This document shows positions 25,162-37,075 of a stretch of DNA of 64,000 bases, one piece after another. Within the stretch, counting starts at the first letter, position 1, and the number at the start of each line of letters is the position of its first letter. The stretch lies in contig WPIO01000052.1 of NCBI GenBank assembly GCA_009760855.2, positions 1,286,001-1,350,000 on the forward strand, given 5' to 3'. The position numbers and the translations under genes were made by a program. This stretch comes from Cristatella mucedo (taxonomy: Eukaryota > Bryozoa > Phylactolaemata > Cristatellidae). The notes under the pieces are model-generated. The model worked only from the letters and a program-made list of their open reading frames with translations. It searched no databases and was not told where the DNA came from.

Positions 25162-28161
25162 GACAGAGTATAACTAGTGATAAGAAAGAGGCTTAAGACC
25201 AAACCAATGTGCCTTATATTTAATGCTCCAGGATGACCGACAGCCATTTACATATATACACTCTGTTGTCTCTTGCTGAGGTAGCACCTAAACCAGTTTA
25301 GCACTGTGCCAATGACACCGAGGCGTGTCGAAAGGTGCTACAAAAGGATGTGGTGGCCGGTGTAGAATGCTGCTGAGAGACCCAGGGGAACTACGAGAGA
25401 GGCATGTATCCAGACCAGTGTTGTCCAGAAGGTCACTGCAAACCTGAAGCAAAGTCGTTTCTGGCAATGGTTAGCTCTAACTCCGATTGGAATGATTCGA
25501 TAAAGAAACGAATTGATTTAATACGTCAGCTGCTAGGCCACCACACGTTCAAACGTCTTGGTTACAATTGGTAGAAAATAGACTGGACGAAGGTAATATA
25601 GTAATGAGTCAAGTCAGCAATTGAAAGCAGAAGTTCAGATTTAACGCTAACAGCTTTCAATGATGCAGACCCACAGTAAGTCATTTCCATGCTGCCCATA
25701 CCTTCATTACATACGTTTGCTCATTCAGCTTGTCGAGTACCAGCATTACTTTGTCAATTACTCCTAGCACCTTGTAATTAGATAACTCTTCCACAGAGCC
25801 TCGGAGGTTGCCTTGCCTCCGAATGTCGTTCTCACCAGCTGTCAGCCACATGCTGCGTGACGGCTGAATGCAACAAATAGCAAAGGAGTCATGAGCATTA
25901 AGGCTCGTGCCAGCGTTCGAAATCAGATGTCCAAAGCGAAGTGGTCCATCATACTACTTACCAAGTCGAACGACACGGCGCCAAGGCGAAGGCTGGGAGC
26001 TGCCAGAACAGCATCGCTTGAAGCGCTGCTGTTTGCCACTGTGCTGTCACTGCTGCTGCCGCCGCTCTCTTTGCGGAGGAAGCCCTTGGCGATGCGCTGG
26101 GCATGCTCCAGGTATTGCCGAGTTCTTTTGCCAGCCGCAGCTCTGCGTTCTTCATTGATATCATCTACCACGACCCGTGACGCGCTTGCAATAAAACCAT
26201 CGCACCGAGCCGACAGAACGGTGGACTACGACCCGTAGTGAATGGCAAGGACAAGGGCAAGGAAGGAAGGAAGACGAACGAAAAGCGAGCTCACAGTAGC
26301 AGGCAAGCACAAACAGAACGCACATTGCGCGCTGCACAGAACAAGCTCTCGGTACAGATTTCGAGTATGCCGAGCTTGTTGGGAGGAGGGCATAATTGGG
26401 TTGTGGAAGGGCTATACACACACCACGGTGTGAAAACCGAACGTACAGAGAGCACAAAAAGAACAAGCAGAAGCAAGCCATCGCTGGTTACCTTGAACAC
26501 CTCTGATTAGGAGCGTGACAGCGCACTCGTAGTGCTTCAACGACACCTCGTGCTTTCCAAGTGCAAAGTAACGTTCGCCCTGCTGGGCCTGTGCTTCTGC
26601 ATCGGACAGGTAGTCATCTCTTGCCGAGGCAACTTCGGCAATGGAATCAGACGGGGCTGTAGGAAGGTCTTCAAGGGTCTCTCCATTTAGGCTATCCTTG
26701 ATTGGCAGAGTAGGTTCAGGGCCGCTTATGGATATCAAGTGTAAGCCAAGGTCTGCAGCAGGCACCTCAGGCAATCTTAAAGGACTGCTCACGTCGGCCC
26801 AGGCTGAAAGGTCTTCGAAAACATCACTCTCAGAAGCTTCAGCACTATGAGCCACGTCGAGAGTTTCATCTTTGTTGTTCAACGGGTCAAACATGGCCAA
26901 GTCTCGGCTGGCACGGTAGGCAGCTCCCAATGCATTGTGAGACGATGGCGTGGGAGTGGACGATGGCATGGGAGCGACACACGAGTCACCGATATCGACA
27001 CTAGCAGACAGCAAAGTTGTAGACCTGGAGAAAAAAGAATGCACATGCAGACGGCTCTACGGAAGAACATGTAATTACTAATTTGCAATATACCAGCAGG
27101 AATATACCGAAAAGTTAGCAAAGTGCCTAGAAAGAGATCAAGCTCTCTGAGGTGCACTACAAATGTATTATTATTACTATTATTATTAACACTGTAGAAG
27201 ACTGAATTGTCTACATCCACTCGTGTGGTAAGACGGTCTGCGGAATATGATCAATGGACATCACATCGCCACTTCGTATGTCTCGGGTTATTGGTTACAT
27301 ACGATATCATTCATAAAAAAATCATCTGGCGAACAATTGAAGCAAAAATGTTCCGATTAATAGCACCCGGCGATGAAGTGATTTTTACCACTACAATTGA
27401 CTCTGACCATTTTATTCTTCTAATCTTGATGGGTTCATCTATATGTGGTAAAATTACTCGGATCTGCTACCCCAGCTTTCGACCCTACATCAACGAATAG
27501 TCAGCCGAACCCTTCCCGGTCGCCAAGTAGCTAAAGTCTGGATGCAAGAATCTTCGGTGGGCAAGTGGTGCTGCACAACAATCAAGTAGTGGCTTTGTGA
27601 CAGTTAACGAGAGATGCCAAGCAGAAGTGCACAACATTTTTTCCACCTCTTTACAGGACGGAGCACTTGGAACTTGCTGTGCTTGCTGAAAATTATATCA
27701 TGAAATAGTCAATTAAGTGACAACTGTAACTATGAGGTCTACATATGCCCAAGAGACACTTGTGGCAAGACGAGTGCCCCACAAGTACTACTGCCAGGCT
27801 ATTGAGTTGGTGCAAAGCATCATCATTTTTCCCGTTATGTCCACATCCATTTGTACTCCGACGGTATACCATGCCGACTTGATGCATAGCAATCTCAAAC
27901 AGCGACAAGGATGCCAGTGCAGAGGCTTAAGATGAAACGTGAAAACACATCACCCATTGCTGGTAAAAAAAGTTTCTACAGCCTGTCTGACTTATAAAAA
28001 CATAGGGGAACAATACACCAGAACTCAACGGGTCATGCTACCATTTTAGCTGTGTTTAATCCCAAGCAACTTTACTTTAACAGCCAGGTCTATTTGAACC
28101 AGGGGCCGAAAAGCAGGACTGCCGCTGCAACGTATATATAATGCAAAAGCTAATTGAGTGA

Positions 28162-28243
<82 letters not shown>

Positions 28244-31200
28244 TAGTGGCAAGCGTAGCTTGCCAGGAAGCAACTCGATTTCGATTTCAGCTTTGGATGC
28301 ACGTTCGTCCTAGAGCAGGCAATACCTACCCTAAGCAATCGAATCATATTGATCATACCTCTTTATATTGTATACCATTATGAGTGGACTACCATGTCGT
28401 AGAAATCAATGCAAGTGTACTGTGCACAAATATGTGGATCACTCACTGAGAGGCTGCAAATGGCCAACAGCTTAGGAATTAACAAACAAGCAATCTTGTC
28501 AAGTGTAGCAGAGGCCAAGGAGCCAAGGTTCTGAACAAAGGACTGATTACACAAGCAACGAATTGATGATTAACAGCATACGTTTTGCTAGGGTGTACCG
28601 TAAGTGGCATTAATCTGTAATTTAAATGACGAGCTTCTTCGGCACCAGGTGACCCATTGGAACTAGCTGCACTAGTCGACGAGTCAGACTGCCCAGTTCA
28701 AAACGGTCTGTGAAGATTTAACGGTTTTGTAGGTAGCCCTCCAAGAAGAAAAATACAGAAATCCAGTTTCCAAAGAACTGGTACTTGGACCAGCCGTTCC
28801 GTCATGCAATGGTCTAGATAGTCTCTGAGTGCAGCAATATTGTGGAATTGAAGCACTATAGAGTGGGCTATGTCTTTTTTTTTATACAACGTCAGAGGCT
28901 GACGTCAAACATTATGCATAAGTTACAGGCACATTCCACTGAAACAATTAGGGGATCACTGACTCACAGCTAGACGTCCTAAATCTTGGCTTCCAGCTGA
29001 GGTCTGTCTGCAACGAGCTTTACTTAGTCATCATTTAGTTATAAGAAATTTAATGACATCAACGAATGCATCTCCAAAAATCAGGAGTTCGATTATTGCC
29101 TTGCTGAGTCCAAGGGATGAAAGAGTGATATACTTTCATAGTGGTATAAAAATGACTGATTCCATACTAACGAACGACCGTCCCTTGTGAGCACTGAAAA
29201 CCAGATTGAAAGCAGGCCCAGTGCTGAACCTGAGGGGAAGGGGAGGGAAACATATTATCACCAGACAGCTGAAAGAGTCCTTTCTGCCACAAGAAATTTT
29301 CCCGAGCCTGATCCATGACGTAGGACATAAGCATCGATTAGTGGCGTCAGACGGTGGAAACAATGACTCTAGCAAGATCTCACAGTGGACAGTTTAAAAT
29401 ACAGCTGAGGGATCGAGAAACACTAGCACCATTAGCCTCCTGCAGCCATTCTGGCCAAGAAAACCGTTGTGCAGGCACAGCAGAGTTGTCTCCGAGGAGT
29501 GGCAAGCCCAAACAAAAAACTGAATCGTTTCACGAAGCAAACTCTTGCCAATTTGAAAAGATATTTGCTTGACCATAATGCTTCCAAGAACTTCAGAAAA
29601 ACTAGAGGTGAGACAAAGATCAGTAATTCTAGAGAACCACTGCATCCGGAACAATTTCTTCAGAAGTTCAGGGGTAAGGAGCTCGCCATGGCAAAGGCCG
29701 TGAGGTCCAGCCCTGCAGCACATGTAAAGCATGTAGATAGAGATTAAGTCCTCTGAGGGTACAATAATAATAATAATAATAACCATAATAATACATTTGA
29801 TCTAGTGCCCCAGAGAACTCAATCTCTTTCTAGGCCCTTAACATTTGCTGCAAGGGAAGCACGATCGAACGGTTAGTTGTAACATGCTCAATAAACAAGA
29901 AAAACGTGGTTAGGGATAACATGCACACGGTCAGCATGCAAGTATGGTTAGTGGCAGCATGCACAGTATCGGCACGCATAATCATAAGGACCCACTAAAT
30001 GCTGTAATAAATAGATGCGTTTTTAGATTCTTTTTAAACGTCGTCAAGTCAGGGATGTCGTGACGCAAGTCGGGAGTGAGTTCCAGGGTTTGGGAGCATA
30101 CGAACTAAAGGCACGGCCTCCAAAGGATTTCAGATTTGTACGAGGTATGGGTAAACAGCTAGATACCGAAAACGGGCGGTACGATGCTTAGCCTGGTGAA
30201 AGGGTACATCTGATATGTAGGCTGGAGCCAAAGAACGAAGGGACCCTAAAAGTGAGTGACAAAATGTTGAAGTCGACGTGTTGCTTGACTGGTAGACAGT
30301 GCAGGTCGGATGAGGCAACTGCTCTCGACAGACAAGCCTAGCTACAGAGTTCTGTACCAGCGGTAAGCGCCTGAGTGCACAGACCGGTAAACCAGCAAGC
30401 AGTGAGTTACAGAAGTCAAGATGGGATGTCACAAATGCACGGACCAATTTAGATGGGGTACCCTTGTCTAAACAAGCCCGAATTTTAGCAATGCTATGTA
30501 GCTGAAAGAAAGTAGGCAGACCTGACTGTGGAGCTGATGTAGTTGAGTCATGAAAGGTCATTTTGGAACAGGACACCTATATTTCGTGCAGATTCAACAG
30601 GAGATATGCTGGCCGAGCTGAATTTCAGTGTTAACCCTTCCAATTTCTGAATCACACTTGATTTGCCCATAACCAGTACGTTCGTTTTATCTTCATTCAA
30701 TTTAAGAAAGTTTGCTGCCATACATGTGCCGATGTCATCAATACATGCAGCAAGGGAGTTGAGAGAATTCGACATGCTGGAGGGCTAGGAGGGATCAAAG
30801 CAAAGGTACAACCGAATGTCATCTGTATTGAAGTGATAACCTAGATTGTGCCTGACAATCACATCGAAAAGAGGGATAGTTTACACCGTGAAAAGAATGG
30901 GACAAAGCACAGAGCCCTTTCAGAGGCTCCTCGGATGATCTGTGTCTTACCTAGAGATGGTTTCATTTGCAGCCTACCTATCCAGCCTACCTATCCGACC
31001 TCTGCTCCTCCACCGTGTTCTTGTACCATCCACTCCTCAGCTTCCCCTAGCTCGTCGTTCCTGTCGTTAAATTGAAATATTTTGGTGACCGTGTCATGAT
31101 TTCATACACACTAAAAGTCTCCAACTCGCTTCTGGCTTCTGCCACAACGTATACTGAACTTTGAATCATTTAAGTAATACTAGTAGTAATCATAGTAAAC

Positions 31201-31963
31201 TTGTATAGAATGTAAGATTAAATTTCAAGCCGACGATACATCAGTTCCGCAAAGCTTTCACTGAATTTGTCTTTTTACTGTGTGCTTCCCTTACACAATT
31301 GCGCACGATTCAGAGCATTTTAGTAACCAGGAATCATACTAACCAGCGGCCTTGAGTGTTCTTGCATTGTTTAGCATGCTTGTCTACGCACGATAGATTG
31401 CTTGTCATTATCTCTTGGTCATTGCTTATCTTGCTGCAAGTTGTAAAGCAGCTAGATAGACAGGGCATTATACAAAAAAGTTACTATTATCACAGCCACT
31501 AGTTAACCGTTAGACAATTCAAGCCTATCCAAATTTTTCAGTGTAAGCTTATGAAATCAGATTCCTTTAGTGTTCCAACTTTTTCTAATATCATTGGTTC
31601 AGCCTTTGGTACTGTAGCTTAAGCTAAGTTGCAGAAGTAGAGGAAGAAAACAGAAAAAACATAATATTTCATCAAGCACTGCAGCAGCACAGCTCACAGA
31701 CACTGCTACTGGCAATGAAAAGTACCTGTTGACAAGAGCAGACACACCAATCCCCATCTGAATTGTTAACGGAGGCAAGCTCGTGGATAAAGTTCCATTT
31801 GCACTCGCCGATGACGGACAAATGGACCTAACGTCTGATGGACGGGCTCCATATCTCGTTTCATCATCATCCACGCAGCAAGGACTTAAAACAGCGCAGT
31901 GATCAATCTGGTTATCAGGACAAGGGACAGTTTCACTAATCTGCAAATGGCAACATACAATGA

Positions 31964-32002
<39 letters not shown>

Positions 32003-32792
32003 AAGAGAACACAATCATCCCTGCAAATAAATGAGCTAATACTATCTCCCCCTCTTAAATCAAAATAACAATAACAACATTAATATACGTTTATAATACC
32101 CTAAGACAGTGGTTCTCAACCTTCCTAATGCCGCGACCCTTTAATACAGTTCATCATGTTGTGGCGACCCCCAACCATACAATTATTGTGTACAAAATGT
32201 GGAAATGTGTGTTTTTCGATTGTCTTAGGCGACCCTGTGAATGGGTCAATTGACCTCCGAAGGGGTCGCAACCAACAGGTTGAGAACCGCTGCCCTAAGA
32301 AAAATAAAAACTTTCTAGGCACTTTACACTGGCTGAAAAGGAAGCACATGAACTGCTTGGTAATAATTAACAATGTACCATTGTGACAAGCATTAGCACA
32401 CAAAGCTAAAGTCATATGGATGCAGCAAAAGCTGACGAATGTGTGAGTTCTCCGAATGGGGGATACGATACGTCAGTTGGTTGCAAGCTCCAGGCTTTGG
32501 GTACATTACAACTTGATGGCACGGTTCCCAAAGCTTTGAAGACGGTTAGGGTTACAGCTTAACAGCCAGAGTCAGAGCAGCAAGCAGTGCGGGGGGGGGG
32601 GGGGAGCCAGAGGGTAAGTATTTCAGATTGGTAAGCCTAAGTAAGAGAATGAAGGGATCAAAAACGAGCTTCAGAACCTTGAAGTCTCAGCATCCCCTGA
32701 CATGGGGGGGGGAGCAGTGCATGTCAGTGAGAAATGTGGCAGCTGCAACACTCACACATGGTGACACAACACATGATGACGCGCATGCGCAT

Positions 32793-32826
<34 letters not shown>

Positions 32827-34119
32827 ATGTGCATGTACACACAGAGCATGCCTACTACAGTTGTGAAAACCGACAGTTACACACAAAGCTTGCACAGCAC
32901 CCGAGAAAGCTTTACTGCAAGATGATCGGCAGGACAAGTCACGTCAACTCTGCACTGACATGAAGGCATCTTAATCAATGGCACAAGGGGCACAACCAGG
33001 ATTAAGCACAGATGCAGCACGTACGACAAGCAAGTACGCATGAGCGCAGCGATAATGCACAGCTAATCAGAACCGCAAAAAATCTGGACACAACTTAAGT
33101 GCTCTACAGACAGACATTTCCGACCTGACTGACACTAACGAGGGTATCCAAATGACAGCATGCCCTTAGTAGACTCAGTATTTAGCGACAATATGGGTGC
33201 GAGCAGACAGACGACCACTAACCACAGTGCTACACATATAGCTCTCGTGATAGGACGGAATACATGTAATACTAGTACAACTGTAGGCACTCTGGGTTTA
33301 GATCAGGGCACCGGGCCAGGGGGCTGCCGTAGAAACTCAAAAGCTGTGACAAACTGCAGCCTGCTATCATCCAACAGCAGCTAAAACATTCACAATATAT
33401 GCCATTAGCTGAATGACACCAGATTTGCCGGTACTAGATATGCAGGTAAAAAATCACTGGATGCGCTCGTAAATTCAATTACCTTAAGGAAGTTCTGGAA
33501 TGCTGGTGAGTTATAGAGATGAGACTGTGACCCGATGAACTGCAGCATGGTATGAGCGCTTTTACATCTCACTTCGATTACTTCCGAGTTGAATCGGCCT
33601 GGGATTCAGATATTCAGCTGAATGCTTTGCAGCTGTGCTGCTGGTAGAACCTTATGAAAACAAATGCGAGCTCCGATCTACAAGTTAACACTTACCAAAC
33701 ACAACCGGCTCTGCAAAGCTCGGGAATATTCCAGGTCGATGCAAGTTTCTATGCAAGGTCGACAACACCGTATGCAATTTCTTCAAATCGCTATACCTTT
33801 TCCATGCACAGATCTCCTGTGTCTCCTCTGGTGCAAGTGTACAGAATGCCTAAAAGTGATATGCAAGTATCACGATATTGCGACTGCCTCAAGTAACTCA
33901 GCCACATGAATTGAATAACTCCAGAGCAAACTAGGTTATAGCCTTAGTGGTGCTTACAAAAAAGAAATAAGCAACAGAACAAGTCCTGATGCACAATACA
34001 GCATTCTCATATAGTCTTCAGCATACCTTTACAGAAACTACTGGCTCATAACACCCCGTCCAGATATCAGACTGCAGCCCATATAAACGGCTGAAGCCAT
34101 TATAGCACAGGCCAGCCAT
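17622..34119 (-). CDS. RPS6KC1: RPS6KC1-like PX-MIT-pseudokinase, 12 exons
   Basis: Family members bind phosphoinositide/sphingosine-kinase-linked endosomal membranes. Exons, 5' to 3' on the minus strand: 34119-34027, 33849-33696, 33598-33483, 31940-31726, 27024-26492, 26164-25962, 25863-25702, 20342-19814, 18953-18710, 18459-18332, 18100-17910, 17735-17622. All are GT-AG with matching phases, giving 893 residues and stop TGA. PX domain: residues about 10-121 (WKRYSDLKKLH; GRFNSEVIE). MIT domain: about 328-400, split across exons 5 and 6. Kinase: about 465-885, with VMK lysine 492, catalytic-loop VVCRDLRPDNILL (Asp751), LTFFGKW at about 767-773 in place of DFG, APE at 791-793, and CDWWSLG at 808-814. 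A Ser/Ala/Pro-rich insertion of about 140 residues splits the kinase N- and C-lobes. The start at 34119 opens the PX frame; no in-frame stop lies immediately upstream, so an extra 5' exon is possible. RPS6KL1 or SNX15 are excluded by the PX plus MIT plus kinase combination. Confidence 0.93.
21968..23335 (-). mobile_element. LINE-A (L2/CR1-like) with partial RT
   Basis: Minus-strand copy in RPS6KC1 intron 7. It begins with a TAA-rich run and the reversed 3' tail. The RT frame at 22927-23388 contains LPQGSVLGPVLF and the catalytic block FHFYADDTQLYL. Frameshifts separate the RT from the 3' frame at 22328-22801. The 5' side breaks off near 23335, where a plus-strand LINE-B fragment begins. Confidence 0.9.
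23335..23630 (+). mobile_element. LINE-B 3' end
   Basis: Shares 'actctcctgctgccgactat' and the block ending 'gtggagttacagacctccgt' with plus copies at 42613 and 60240, and ends in an ATTAC-like tail (tatattacattc). It abuts the broken 5' end of the LINE-A copy, suggesting insertion into that element. Confidence 0.75.
24722..24870 (+). mobile_element. SINE-2 copy nested in a LINE
   Basis: Box-B-like gtgggttcgaatccaac at about 24749, body with 'gcggtagtgacagccgataa', and tail 'gctgctatacaaataaggct'. It sits inside the diverged LINE-A copy in RPS6KC1 intron 7. Confidence 0.8.
25067..25169 (+). repeat. (GA)n microsatellite
   Basis: GA dinucleotides with a few GACA interruptions inside the diverged LINE-A copy, just where the RT active-site segment would be. 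Confidence 0.95.
27116..27190 (+). mobile_element. LINE-A solo 3' tail
   Basis: Only the last about 75 bp: 'gtgcctagaaagagatcaag', 'ctctctgaggtgcac', then (ATT)n. It lies immediately upstream (in gene orientation) of RPS6KC1 exon 5. Confidence 0.7.
28165..28238 (+). repeat. (TG)n microsatellite
   Basis: Pure TG dinucleotide of about 74 bp in RPS6KC1 intron 4. Confidence 0.97.
28700..28920 (-). mobile_element. LINE-B RT C-terminal fragment
   Basis: The minus-strand frame contains WKLDFCIFLLGGLPTK, matching the C-terminal RT pattern 'LDxCxxxLxGLP' also seen in LINE-B at 55718-55924. It is short and degenerate. Confidence 0.5.
29715..29782 (+). mobile_element. LINE-A solo tail sharing a microsatellite with the next copy
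   Basis: Plus-strand tail (gtagatagagattaagtcct, then ctgagggtac) runs into AATAATAAT, which is also the start of the minus-strand LINE-A copy at 29762. The two elements are thus tail to tail. Confidence 0.55.
29762..30930 (-). mobile_element. LINE-A fragment
   Basis: Full-order LINE-A 3' half on the minus strand in RPS6KC1 intron 4: tail, the 30130-30576 frame (VTSHLDFCNSLLAGLPVCA) and the RT end at 30548-30775. It dissolves near 30930 at the RT active-site region. Confidence 0.85.
31966..32001 (+). repeat. (GA)n microsatellite next to an RPS6KC1 acceptor
   Basis: Thirty-six bp of GA; on the gene strand it is a CT tract ending about 25 bp before the acceptor of RPS6KC1 exon 4 (31940). Confidence 0.95.
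32099..32300. mobile_element. SPIN-like hAT non-autonomous element with 8-bp TSD
   Basis: The element spans 32107-32292 (186 bp). Terminal inverted repeats: left CAGTGGTTCTCAACCTT, right end (complement) CAGCGGTTCTCAACCTG. The target duplication CCCTAAGA is perfect at 32099-32106 and 32293-32300; 8 bp is the hAT signature. Subterminal blocks such as 'ccgcgaccctttaatacagt' and 'ttaggcgaccctgtgaatgg' match my memory of the SPIN consensus. The internal part is shortened and it has no transposase, so it is a MITE. It lies in RPS6KC1 intron 3. Confidence 0.9.
32591..32824 (+). repeat. Poly-G run and (AC)n microsatellite
   Basis: A 14-bp G run at 32591-32604, a shorter one near 32705, and an AC dinucleotide at 32795-32824, all in RPS6KC1 intron 3. 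Confidence 0.9.
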
Positions 34120-35857
34120 ATGAAGCTGAAGGCCAGTTCCTAGCACATGGAATGCTGATTTACAGACAGCAGTTTAACAACGGCCTCAGTTAGGCAGATA
34201 GGTGCTACCAGAAGACCATTTAATGAGCCAATACCAAAGATGACACTTCATAACATGGGCAGGTGGCTCTGCAATGCAGCCAAGGCATGACATACAGGTT
34301 TGCCTCTAGCAGGACTTGAACTCACGACTTGGGTGGTGAAGAGTGATAAAAGAATAAAGCAAATAAGTTATGAGGTCGCATGTAAAACTGAAACCGCCGT
34401 CCTCGAGGGTCTCTCAGCAAGCATGCCAGAGCGGCTGAGGCAGACACCGTCGAAACCATTGGGAAAACCGTGGGTCAGGTTAAAGCTGCAAAAATCCTAG
34501 ACATTGTTCAAACCATCTGCAGCGCAAATACTTTCTCAATATCTGCACTACTGAGTTATGCAGTACATCTGCTATTACCCGAAATGGGGCATGCAGACAA
34601 ACCCTACATTAGTCTATTCTGCTGCTCTTATCATGAGCCACTGAGATTGGTCCAGCTAGCACAGCTCTACAGTCATCTATAACCAAGGAGGCTGTAATTA
34701 AAAAGAAACCCGACCGAGCTATCGAGACAGGTGCTCAGATAACCTTTTCCAGATGTATGCGCATGCCTTTCGAAAGGTTTGATGCCAATTGGCCAACTCC
34801 TAAACGCATGCGCACCGTTTCAGCGCAGAAAGCGCCGCATTGCTACTATTCTGCAGTGCTGCACACCGGTGAACGCATTGCCAGGCGGTCCTAAGTGCCC
34901 CCCCCCCAGCACGGCCGCCTGTAACGCAGCGAGCCACCGAACCGGCTCCTGGGAGCATTGCCACGACGTCAAACATAGGAACGGATTGTCTGCTTTACCC
35001 GAACCATCTAGGCATATCGACGCGCATTCTATTTATTCGGAACGTCAACAGGCTCGGCACAAGCGCGGTAAAAACTCCCCAATATCCGGCTTCTGCAGCA
35101 CCCTCAACGCAACGCTCCGAGACGCCGGTAGAACGCCGACGCACCGTCTCGCTCGCGCTGGCCACGCGCTGAGCGTCGCAGTTCCCGAGACGCCGCGCGC
35201 GGTTATGACTGGCGTGTAGGAAAGGGAGCTGGAGGTGCGCCGCACAAACTGTGCTGCTCGCACAAAAGGAGCCGGCGAACGACTCTCCAATCGGCCGCAA
35301 TACCGCGCGCCGAATTTTCGAATTTTGCACATGCAGCGCCTTCGCATCGCATTAGGAGCTATGCGCGCAGGGTTGGGAGCACGGGATTAACATACCTGCA
35401 TTCTAACCTTGTATACGGTATAGCCATTTGGGTGAAGCGTGGGGTCGGTTACTGAAAACGACCTGACCCACGGGTCTTTCTTGGGCCTAAGAGCCATAAG
35501 GCTTGTCACGGCTCTTATCTGACATGCAAGAACCAGAACAGGGTATCCTTAGGAAAGGCATGGGACGAAAGAGTCGCGCGCGTTACGCTGCACAGTCCAG
35601 CTGCAGTCCACGCCCATCCCAGCGTCAACCGGACAGCGTTGCAACCGCGCAGCTCTCCAAGCGTATAAGTGCGGAAGTCGCTAACTGCTGCTGCTGCTGC
35701 TCATTTTACTTTTTCACACAGTTTTTAAGTTTAAAATGAACTCAAAATCGTATATATTGGTTACTATTGTTTTATCGCTAACAAAATTTATCGTCAATCA
35801 CTTTACAGACTTCTTACCTATCGCCCGCTCACGGTTTACGGCTACCTTCTTCCGGCC
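34120..35857. promoter_or_regulatory. Divergent intergenic region between RPS6KC1 and ARL2
   Basis: The two coding starts face away from each other across 1.74 kb. The portion at about 34860-35330 is visibly GC- and CpG-rich (for example gcgcgctggccac and gccgcgcgcggt) and open in several frames, as CpG islands are. A shared promoter or a 5' UTR exon of RPS6KC1 is plausible. The stretch 34280-34350 may hold a decayed SINE-2 (acttgaactcacgacttggg). No TATA box was identified with confidence. Confidence 0.45.
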
Positions 35858-36981
35858 ATGGGTTTGCTCACGATTCTGAAGAAAATGAGACAGAAGGAAA
35901 AGGAAGTCAGGATACTTATGCTGTATCTTTTTCAAACCTCTCCCATTATATGGCATTGCAGCGGCGTTGTTCTTCAGCGTTTCTTCAGCTTGGCCCCTTC
36001 GCTTGTAAGCTCGTAGCTTCTCGCTGGTTGCTGTCGTCGCCGGCTGACGGCTAGGTGAGGGCGGCAGGACCAATCCGTAGCGAAGAGCCGGCGCTTGTTG
36101 TTTGCGCTAAATGATCGAGCAGACTCCGTCCTTGGTGTGACATCGCCCCAGGCCGTGAACCCTTTTATCCAATTCACGTGGGGCCGAAGAGGACCGTCAC
36201 TCGGCAGGCAGCGGTGGTGCATTCCTGCGCTCACGGTGTTCCTTATCTAATCATCCAGCGGTCTCGATAACGCAGGAAAAACGACGATTCTCAAGAAATT
36301 CAACGGCGAAGACATCGATACCATATCGCCTACGCTGGGTTTTAATATTAAGACGCTCGAACACAGGAGGTACTTAACGCTTAGTGTGCCGCTCGCTCTC
36401 TTGTCAGAGTCAGCTGTCGTCATCCAGAGTGACGGGCAGACGTGTACTGTTTTGATTCTACGTGTTTGATGCCACACTGTAGCAGGGCATAGCGATCGGG
36501 TTCTTGCGACATTTTAACGAATTCTGGCGGGACCCGTCGGACGCCGCCGGAAGCTCGGTTGTTCTGAGAGCCTTTCACTAACTAGAATGCCAGCGCAGAG
36601 TTTCGATATTGTCAGCCTGTTAGTAGTGCTCTTTGTGATCGTCGGGTTTATTGCAAAGGCAAAAAATGGCGGAAACCAAAGCTAACGAGCGTTCCGGCGT
36701 GCTTCATGGCAAATTTCTGTTGTGGCATTTTTGTCAATACGTGCCGAAAGATGTGCACCGAGAGTGTTCGGTAACTTCGGTTTCAATGCATGCTGCCTGT
36801 GGAATGAGCTTCAATAATTCTAGAGCGTAATCATAGCAGGTTGCCAACAGCAAAACTCAGTGGACACATTCTACTTAGAGAATAGTCAATCTATGAGGGA
36901 GAGAGAGTAGAGAGAGACTGACAGGGAGAGAGACAGACAGGGAGAGAGACAGACAGGGAGAGAGACAGACAGACATAGAGC

Positions 36982-37075
<94 letters not shown>

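Larger units (their letters stand above)
23850..25460 (-). mobile_element. Diverged LINE-A relative, interrupted by SINE-2 and (GA)n
   Basis: LINE-A-like order on the minus strand: tail (gataatcaaatctcaatcca, then ggcactttgc), the 3' frame around 24440-24720 (ttcttcagctgaaagtaggc) and, after an interruption, RT-level matches around 24890-25060 and 25200-25440 (gatgaccgacag; gtagcacctaaaccagttta). It is more diverged than the other copies. The interruptions are a SINE-2 at 24722-24870 and a GA microsatellite at 25067-25169. Confidence 0.6.

Noticed and set aside
32125-32415. 96-aa minus and 76-aa plus open frames
   Set aside because: They lie across the SPIN-like element and its flank and do not encode transposase.
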